Positions 1 through 4,377 of a DNA stretch of 6,629 nt are shown here, one piece after another. A program made the translations under genes and the position numbers. Numbering within the stretch: the stretch's first letter is position 1; the number at the start of each line of letters is the position of its first letter. A model generated the notes under the pieces. That model was not told where the DNA came from. It saw only the letters and a program-made list of their open reading frames with translations, and did no database searches. This stretch comes from Chloroflexota bacterium (GTDB lineage Bacteria; Chloroflexota; Anaerolineae; Anaerolineales; Villigracilaceae), in the NCBI GenBank assembly GCA_021796155.1, contig JAJYOO010000130.1:1-6629 (forward strand), given 5' to 3'.

Positions 1-240
1 TAGTGCAAGTCCCGCCACCGTAATCGCCTGCAGACTTGGTTCAGAACTAAGCAAATTTACAATTTGGCTGACGATCACTGGCAGGGCCGCGGCGATAAAG
101 GCAATCAAAGCCACCAGAATGGAAACCCAAACAAGTCGCCTTTTCTGCGGCTTGAAATAGTCAATGATCCGGCCAAACAACTGGCGGTCGGAATATTGAC
201 GATCATATTTTTCAGCGTTGAGACCGGCAAAGAAACTCAT
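1..240 (-). CDS. ABC exporter half-transporter, N-terminal part (cut by window edge)
   Basis: This frame is open from an ATG at 240 down to position 1, giving 80 residues with no stop; the rest lies left of the window. It begins MSFFAGLNAEKYDRQYSDRQ, then an amphipathic stretch ending FKPQKRRL, then a hydrophobic helix (about residues 38-60, WVSILVALIAFIAAALPVIV). That is the usual N-terminal elbow helix plus TM1 of an ABC exporter with fused membrane and ATPase domains. It follows another ABC half-transporter on the same strand after a 62-nt gap, so the two probably form a heterodimer and share a transcript. I infer that this subunit carries the canonical catalytic Glu, because the other one lacks it; the ATPase domain is not in the window, so this cannot be checked here. 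The ribosome site is weak (GAG 7 nt before ATG) and lies in the heptad repeat that fills the gap. The substrate is unknown. Confidence 0.85.
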   Translation of the reverse strand, partial: MSFFAGLNAEKYDRQYSDRQLFGRIIDYFKPQKRRLVWVSILVALIAFIAAALPVIVSQIVNLLSSEPSLQAITVAGLAL

Positions 241-302
241 ATTGCTACTCGTAATTCGTTATTCGAGAAGTGCCCAAATCCCGAACTCCGATTCCCGAAT
301 TC
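241..302. repeat. Degenerate heptanucleotide tandem array filling the gap between two ABC genes
   Basis: The whole gap between the stop codon of the upstream ABC gene (303-305) and the ATG of the next (240) can be cut into 7-nt units with none left over except a 6-nt end. Plus-strand units from 247 are ACTCGTA, ATTCGTT, ATTCGAG, AAGTGCC, CAAATCC, CGAACTC, CGATTCC and CGAATTC. The first three resemble each other, as do the last three. This looks like the short tandemly repeated heptamers known from cyanobacteria and seen in other bacteria with rich repeats. The role is unknown; it supplies the weak ribosome site of the downstream gene. Confidence 0.7.
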
Positions 303-2066
303 CTACTCTCTAAATATACGGCTATAGGCTTCCGAAGTTTTCATCAACTCGTCATGTGTGCCCATGGCCGCGATCTTGCCCTTTCGCATGACAATGATGA
401 GGTCAGCCCAGCGGATTTGCGATAAGCGATGCGTGATGAGAATTGTAGTTCGACCTTTTGCGGCGTTGGCAATTGCGCGCTGGATTTTGTCTTCCGTCGC
501 AGAATCAATTGCGGAAGTCGAATCATCCAGGATGAGGATACGGGGATCCGTTAAAAAGGCGCGGGCCAAAGCCAATCTTTGGCGTTGCCCACCTGACAGC
601 GTCACACCGCGCTCGCCGATGACGGTTTCATAACGCTGGTCGAACGTTTCGATGAATTCATGCGCTTGCGCGCCATCTGCCGCGTACAAGACTTCTTCGC
701 GTGTTGCGCCCGGTTTTCCAAAGGCAATGTTGTCGCTGATGGAACGTGAAAACAAAAAGATATCCTGTTCGATCATCGAAATTTGCGAACGAAGCGACGC
801 GAGATTCCAATCGCGGGCATCCACGCCGTCCACGAAGACTTGTCCGTGCGTGGTATCGTAGGTGCGGTTGATTAAACGGACAAGAGATGTCTTGCCCGCG
901 CCCGTCTGCCCGACGATGGCAACGGTTTGTCCGGGCTTGACGTGAAAAGAAATATCGTGGAGGATGGTCTCGCCATCGGGATAAGCAAACGAGACGCCGC
1001 GAAATTCGATTTCGCCGCGCATGGTTGAAGTCCGGCCCGAAGCGTTTTGATCGAGGTCTGTTTCGCGGTTAATTAAATCCAAAATGCGGCGCGCTCCGGA
1101 AATTCCAAGTGAAATCTGGGTGTATGCCATGGCCGACGAATAGGTTGGGAATTCCAACATGCGGAGCAGACCAAAGTAGGCAACCACATCACCGATGTTG
1201 ATCGTCCCGGCGCGGAACAAAATCAGCGCATGGAAAAGCCCGGTCGCGTAAACGAGACCCATCAACAGATTCGGAATGAAGCGCGCTTCAATGTCGCCCT
1301 GGCGGACAAAGGCATTTCGCACGCGCCGGGCATTGGTCACAAAAGTTTCGGTCTCAGCGCCTTCCTGCGCCGCGCCTTTCATGATCTCGACGCCGTCCAG
1401 CGTCTCGGAAAGATGCGTGTTCATCTCGCCGAACGTTTGCCGGACTTCGTCCGTAACGGGCGACATCGTTTTGAGATAACGCCAGAGCGCTATAAAATAA
1501 CCAATGCAAAAAAGAATCGGCGTGAGCAAAAGCGCGGGGCTGTATTGTGGGATCACAAAGAATGGAATGATGATAAACAATCCTGAACCGATGACAAGGT
1601 TCGAGCCGGGGCTGAACATGAAGTTGACTTCGCGCACATCATTCGTCGCGCGCGCCATTGTGTCGCCGACCGGCTGAAGATTATGGAACGTCATGCTCTT
1701 GCCGAGCAACGAAACGTAAAGCTCATCGCGGATATCGCGCTCGATGCGTTGTGCCATCAACTCTGCACCGAAGTTGCGCCCGAATTGGAGAACGCCGCGT
1801 ACGATTTGCGACGCGCCGAGGATCAAAGCCAGCGGAATCAAAATGCTCAAATCCGCGTTGGGTTTGAGCATGTCATTGAAAGCATTACCGACCAACACAG
1901 GAACAGCAGATGCCAGCGCGGCATTTCCAATCGCGCCGATCACCAGCATCAATAGAATCGGCCAGTAACGTATGGCATGTGACCAGATCCAACGGGCTGG
2001 GCCTTTTGTGCGTTCGGTAATTTTACGGGTAAGAGTAAATTCGGCAGATGCAGTGAGGGTTGTCAT
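303..2066 (-). CDS. ABC exporter, fused membrane and ATPase domains, degenerate-site subunit of a heterodimer
   Basis: This is a half-size ABC exporter of the inner membrane with about six TM helices followed by one ATPase domain. Counting from a TTG at 2114 (603 residues), likely helices lie near 53-78, 91-110, 173-190, 192-212, 282-302 and 308-325. Walker A is GQTGAGKTS (402-410), the Q-loop Gln is 450, the signature is LSGGQ (506-510), Walker B is ILILD (526-530) and the switch His is 562. The residue after Walker B is Asp531 (LDDSTSAID), not the catalytic Glu. Known heterodimeric exporters such as TM287/288 and BmrC/BmrD have this change in one subunit, which fits a partner at 1-240. Start choice is uncertain. 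ATG at 2066 gives 587 residues but has no free ribosome site. TTG at 2114 has AAAAGGA 6 nt upstream and would add 16 residues read through a terminator-like hairpin. The family is typical of multidrug, lipid or peptide export; the substrate is not readable. Confidence 0.93.
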   Translation of the reverse strand: MTTLTASAEFTLTRKITERTKGPARWIWSHAIRYWPILLMLVIGAIGNAALASAVPVLVGNAFNDMLKPNADLSILIPLALILGASQIVRGVLQFGRNFGAELMAQRIERDIRDELYVSLLGKSMTFHNLQPVGDTMARATNDVREVNFMFSPGSNLVIGSGLFIIIPFFVIPQYSPALLLTPILFCIGYFIALWRYLKTMSPVTDEVRQTFGEMNTHLSETLDGVEIMKGAAQEGAETETFVTNARRVRNAFVRQGDIEARFIPNLLMGLVYATGLFHALILFRAGTINIGDVVAYFGLLRMLEFPTYSSAMAYTQISLGISGARRILDLINRETDLDQNASGRTSTMRGEIEFRGVSFAYPDGETILHDISFHVKPGQTVAIVGQTGAGKTSLVRLINRTYDTTHGQVFVDGVDARDWNLASLRSQISMIEQDIFLFSRSISDNIAFGKPGATREEVLYAADGAQAHEFIETFDQRYETVIGERGVTLSGGQRQRLALARAFLTDPRILILDDSTSAIDSATEDKIQRAIANAAKGRTTILITHRLSQIRWADLIIVMRKGKIAAMGTHDELMKTSEAYSRIFRE

Positions 2067-2073
2067 GGGGCAT

Positions 2074-2105
2074 AAAAAGCCTACCGCAGTCGGTCGCGGC
2101 AGGCT
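2074..2105 (-). terminator. Terminator-like hairpin just before the ABC gene (candidate attenuator)
   Basis: On the minus strand AGCCTGCCGC (2105-2096) pairs with GCGGTAGGCT (2087-2078), a 10-bp stem with one G-U pair and an 8-nt loop. It runs straight into TTTTT (2078-2074), and the ATG at 2066 follows 7 nt later. Stem plus T run has the form of a rho-independent terminator in the direction of the ABC gene. No minus-strand gene ends nearby: the kinase gene ends at 2436, with a plus-strand gene in between. It is therefore better explained as an attenuator in the ABC leader than as an ordinary gene-end terminator. It also hides the only GG-rich stretch (GGTAGG) upstream of the ATG. Confidence 0.5.
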
Positions 2106-2120
2106 GCGACTCAAGAAATG

Positions 2121-2127
2121 TCCTTTT
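2121..2127 (-). promoter_or_regulatory. Shine-Dalgarno candidate for a TTG start at 2114
   Basis: AAAAGGA on the minus strand ends 6 nt before TTG (2114-2112). The TTG frame reads MSRSLPRPTAVGFLCP and continues in frame into the ABC transporter. This is a better ribosome site than anything before the ATG at 2066. Translation from here would pass through the terminator-like stem, so the site matters both for the gene's start and for any attenuation model. Confidence 0.4.
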
Positions 2128-2129
2128 AG

Positions 2130-2138
2130 ATTGTACCA
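2130..2138 (-). promoter_or_regulatory. Extended -10 promoter candidate for the ABC genes
   Basis: The minus strand reads TGGTACAAT, an extended -10 (TGn plus TACAAT, one mismatch to TATAAT). I see no good -35 at 16-18 nt, which extended -10 promoters can do without. Transcription would start near 2123, giving a leader of about 57 nt before the ATG at 2066 that contains the terminator-like hairpin. The same GTACAATC string occurs just before rlmB. Confidence 0.4.
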
Positions 2139-2215
2139 CGCAGCACGTATCCATTCCTTTGATGCAGGGTTAATTAGATAGGATTGTCCAATTTGAGACA
2201 GTCAAAACAAATCAA

Positions 2216-2221
2216 AAGGAG
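2216..2221 (+). promoter_or_regulatory. Strong ribosome binding site of the small membrane protein gene
   Basis: AAGGAG, within a longer AAAAGGAGAG, lies 8 nt before the ATG at 2230. It is the best ribosome site in the window and is the main support for the short gene. No convincing plus-strand promoter was found between 2115 and 2215. A small palindrome, TTTGA-5-TCAAA, sits at 2192-2206. Confidence 0.75.
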
Positions 2222-2229
2222 AGTGTAGA

Positions 2230-2388
2230 ATGAAAATGCCATCCAAGTATTCAGTGTGGGCTATGATTCTGTTCTTCCTGTTTGTAGGCTTATCGTCTTT
2301 CGGAATATCGGTCGGCGGATCGCTCTGGGGCATCCTGACCGGCATCTTCGCTCTTGCCTCCGCGGTGCTCCTTTTCATTGATAAATAA
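2230..2388 (+). CDS. Small two-helix membrane protein (52 aa), function unknown
   Basis: ATG at 2230 to TAA at 2386-2388 encodes 52 residues beginning MKMPSKYSVWAMILFFLFVG and ending LLFIDK. After a short basic N-terminus (Lys2, Lys6) there are two hydrophobic stretches, about residues 8-27 and 33-50, split by a Gly/Ser-rich turn (GISVGGS). This suggests a helical hairpin in the cytoplasmic membrane with both ends probably inside. Three things argue that it is real: an AAGGAG site 8 nt upstream, a clear rho-independent terminator starting 17 nt after the stop, and the absence of any competing gene in 2115-2435. It stands alone on the plus strand, divergent from the ABC genes and convergent with the kinase gene. 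I do not recognise a named family. Similar short two-helix proteins are common in Chloroflexota, but that is recollection and not a search result. A link to the ABC exporter is possible but unsupported. Confidence 0.8.
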   Translation: MKMPSKYSVWAMILFFLFVGLSSFGISVGGSLWGILTGIFALASAVLLFIDK

Positions 2389-2404
2389 CAGAACTTGTTT
2401 GCAG

Positions 2405-2438
2405 CAGCAGCCCCGTCAAACGGGGCTGCTGTGTTTTA
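2405..2438 (+). terminator. Rho-independent terminator after the small membrane protein gene
   Basis: CAGCAGCCCCG (2405-2415) and CGGGGCTGCTG (2421-2431) form a perfect 11-bp stem with a 5-nt loop (TCAAA), followed by TGTTTTA. It begins 17 nt after the TAA of the small plus-strand gene. The T run overlaps the stop codon of the convergent kinase gene (2436-2438). In the minus direction the stem is not followed by a T run, so it is mainly a plus-strand terminator, though the stem may also hinder transcripts arriving from the right. Confidence 0.9.
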
Positions 2439-3419
2439 TAACTTCATCTTTGAAAATATTTCGGCGCACGACATTGCAAATTCCCATTCGCCGTCCTCTT
2501 CCAAACTCCACCAAGCCGAAAGAACGGCATGTGCCAATCCCCATTTCAAGATTCGTTCGCGTTCAAAGCCAAGTCGTTCAGCTAGGATCGCAATCCGTCT
2601 TTCCGTGTGCTGCGATATTTTTGTTTCGTCGCCCCACGGATTGATAAGCAACGGCCCGACTTCATAGGCGGCAGGGCCGATCACGCCTTTGGGATCAATC
2701 GCCAGCCAGCCGGGCGGACTCATGCCGCCCGAGCGCAATGCCGCTGGCATGACGCCAGCGGTGCAGTTATTTCCAGATGAAAGAATATTGAAGTGATGCA
2801 AATCGCCGTGGATGAGCATTGGCGCGTAATCTTCGCTGAAAAATCCCGCAGCTGCCCGTTCTGCTCCCTCGACTAGACTTTTCTCAAGCGGACCCGTTCC
2901 ACCATCGAAGCGAGCGCGCAGTTTCTCGAAGCCTTTGAACCAGTCTGACAGTTTTATGAACGTGCCTTCAGCCGGCGCGGGACGCCAGAGATTCAGCATT
3001 ACGTCCGCAGCAATGTGAGTCGCTTGATCATCAATTTTGAGCGAAGCCAGCATTTCTCCCGGCCGGACGCGTTCCATCAAGAACATGCCGCGTTCTTCAT
3101 CTGCATTCAGCAAACGAGCCGCGCCTTTGCCATCGAAGAGACGCAGCGCGGCCATCTCGCTGGTCAGTTCGCGATTTGGCACGCCGATTTTGAGAATAAC
3201 ACTGCCCTTCGACTGCGCGGCTTCGCCGCTCCGCTCAGAGCGCGTTGCAAAGGCGACAAAGTTATAGGAAAGGTTGGGAACAGGCTGAATGTCTTTCAGA
3301 TTCCAGCGATGGGAGGCTTCATCAACTAAATTTGGAAGGTCAAATAGAAATTTGTCTCCATCCTCTTTAAAAACGTTTTGAATTGTCTGTCTAAATTTGG
3401 GTGGAAGCTCAAACTTCAT
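2436..3419 (-). CDS. Aminoglycoside/hydroxyurea-type small-molecule kinase (APH(6)-like)
   Basis: This 327-residue cytoplasmic kinase has the aminoglycoside phosphotransferase fold and is closest in style to the streptomycin 6-kinase/hydroxyurea kinase family. Visible elements are the ATP-binding Lys77 (VILKIG), a likely partner Glu88, the catalytic loop HGDLHHFN (204-211) with base Asp206 and Asn211, and the metal-binding Asp242 in IDPKGVIG. The segment after it, GPAAYEVGPLLINPWG, is also typical. The ATG (3419-3417) overlaps the TGA of the upstream GNAT gene as ATGA, so translational coupling is likely. Two stretches look foreign to the family. Residues 59-72 (RSERSGEAAQSKG) interrupt the strand before Lys77. 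Residues 216-237 separate the catalytic loop from IDPKG and are encoded by two hairpins. Both lie at probable surface loops and leave the catalytic residues intact. The substrate may be an antibiotic or an ordinary metabolite; many family members are uncharacterised. Confidence 0.88.
   Translation of the reverse strand: MKFELPPKFRQTIQNVFKEDGDKFLFDLPNLVDEASHRWNLKDIQPVPNLSYNFVAFATRSERSGEAAQSKGSVILKIGVPNRELTSEMAALRLFDGKGAARLLNADEERGMFLMERVRPGEMLASLKIDDQATHIAADVMLNLWRPAPAEGTFIKLSDWFKGFEKLRARFDGGTGPLEKSLVEGAERAAAGFFSEDYAPMLIHGDLHHFNILSSGNNCTAGVMPAALRSGGMSPPGWLAIDPKGVIGPAAYEVGPLLINPWGDETKISQHTERRIAILAERLGFERERILKWGLAHAVLSAWWSLEEDGEWEFAMSCAEIFSKMKL
2709..2774. repeat. Pair of inverted palindromes inside the kinase gene
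   Basis: Two adjacent hairpins occur in 2711-2761. One is CGGGCGG (2711-2717) with CCGCCCG (2725-2731), loop ACTCATG. The other is CCGCTGGC (2741-2748) with GCCAGCGG (2754-2761), loop ATGAC. Read on opposite strands, the two centres share GGCATGA, so they are an inverted pair, as in REP doublets (REPINs). The segment encodes about 22 residues (GNNCTAGVMPAALRSGG and following) between two motifs that normally lie close together, and it stays in frame. Confidence 0.6.
3204..3245. repeat. CCCTTCGA...CTCAG-type palindromic repeat inside the kinase gene
   Basis: The plus strand reads CCCTTCGAC at 3205-3213 and CTCAG at 3234-3238. Between and around them are small hairpins, GCGGC-TTC-GCCGC (3217-3229) and CGCT-CAG-AGCG (3232-3242). 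The segment is read in frame on the minus strand as residues 59-72 of the kinase. Its outer strings match the repeat in the glycosidase gene at 5326-5344. Confidence 0.5.
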
Positions 3420-4306
3420 GGCCGCGTAGGATGATGTCTCTCGAAAATGTACGCAGTTGAATCCCAGGGTGAACTGTAGCCTGCCTTCTTCAAAGCGGAT
3501 TCAATTTGTAGATTGATGTAAACAATTCCGAAAACAGAGACATATCCATTTGCAGATGCAAAGCGGCGAATATCTGTTAGCAGTTCTGGAAGCGATTCGA
3601 GTTTGCAAGCAGTAAGGCTAACGCCGAGAACTTTGTGGCCCTCTTCATCGTCGTCATCCCATTTGATAAATAGCCCGTCCCGCCCGCACCACCAGAAAAC
3701 CTTTTCCTCGGAAATCAATTGCTTCATAAAAATCTCGTCGAGGGCGGCTTGTGTCCAGCCAATATCTATCAAGTTGTGGTTGAGTTGATAAGATTCACTA
3801 GCAATTGCATAATCCAGCACGGCATTGAGTTCATTCGGCTGAACTGTAGCAAATAAATTTGTCTTTTCGTCGAGCGCCTGAGCGGAGAAACTGTTTACTT
3901 CGCCGACTCGAACATAACCAGTTCGTTCAGACAGATGATGGACTTGGACGCGCTCCGAACTGGTCATCAACCGAACTGTTCCATCGCCATGTTCGTCCCA
4001 CCATTCATTGATATATTCATGGATGTGCGAACCGACTTTCAATCCCTGCACGTTCGGGTCGACGCGGAAACCTTCCAGCCACCATTGACCTTTTGAAACC
4101 AGTGCGACTTTTGCCATGCCGACCGCGTGTCCGTTATATTCAGCAACAGCAAGCAAACCTGCTGGGTCAGCAAACCATTCGTCCCAAACGTATTTGATGT
4201 AATCGTGCCCTTCCCAAATAAATTTGGTGAATTCGAAAACGTCGGCGCGATCACGCGGCAAGGCGGGACGACAGACAACTTTTGGTGCGTTGAAATCTTT
4301 GATCAT
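3416..4306 (-). CDS. GNAT-family N-acetyltransferase with a GNAT-like C-terminal half
   Basis: This is a 296-residue cytoplasmic protein. Residues 10-145 look like a GNAT domain: a start strand (VVCRPALPRDRADVFEF), the segment WEGHDYIKYVWDEWFADPAG, the central strands LLAVAEYNGHAVGMAKVAL and WWLEGFRVDP, then the acetyl-CoA loop and its helix. The loop reads QGLKVG (87-92), where the family norm is Q/R-x-x-G-x-G/A, so the first Gly is Lys90. The C-terminal 145 residues end with an AxxxGYVSVFG...ALKKAGYSSPWDSTAYIFER pattern that resembles the end of a second, degenerate GNAT domain. The acceptor is unknown. I chose ATG at 4306: the longer frame begins at a TTG at 4411 inside the glycosidase gene and would translate the heptad repeat as 35 extra residues. 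No strong ribosome site is seen. The gene ends in ATGA with the kinase gene. Confidence 0.87.
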   Translation of the reverse strand: MIKDFNAPKVVCRPALPRDRADVFEFTKFIWEGHDYIKYVWDEWFADPAGLLAVAEYNGHAVGMAKVALVSKGQWWLEGFRVDPNVQGLKVGSHIHEYINEWWDEHGDGTVRLMTSSERVQVHHLSERTGYVRVGEVNSFSAQALDEKTNLFATVQPNELNAVLDYAIASESYQLNHNLIDIGWTQAALDEIFMKQLISEEKVFWWCGRDGLFIKWDDDDEEGHKVLGVSLTACKLESLPELLTDIRRFASANGYVSVFGIVYINLQIESALKKAGYSSPWDSTAYIFERHHPTRP

Positions 4307-4321
4307 GGCAATTGCGTCTTG

Positions 4322-4377
4322 TGAGTAGGAAATGACCGTGGACGGTAGACTGTAGCCCGTCCATTGCCCACGGTCTA
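4322..4377. repeat. Degenerate heptad array forming a long palindrome between glycosidase and GNAT genes
   Basis: On the minus strand, starting at the TAG stop of the glycosidase gene (4377), the sequence divides into the 7-nt units TAGACCG, TGGGCAA, TGGACGG, GCTACAG, TCTACCG and TCCACGG, then the less clear TCATTTC and CTACTCA. The units also build a hairpin: GACCGTGG (4334-4341) pairs perfectly with CCACGGTC (4368-4375), with an inner ACGG/CCGT stem. No T run follows on either strand, so it is not a normal rho-independent terminator. The glycosidase stop codon is part of the first unit. Confidence 0.65.

Noticed and set aside
241..302. CRISPR array
   Set aside because: The units are 7 nt, contiguous and degenerate, with no spacers between repeats and no cas genes.
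1230..1586. 118-codon open frame on the plus strand
   Set aside because: It is antisense to the ABC transporter membrane domain, and the translated residues show no domain or helix pattern.
3015..3329. 104-codon open frame on the plus strand
   Set aside because: It is antisense to the kinase gene, which has clear catalytic motifs in its own frame.
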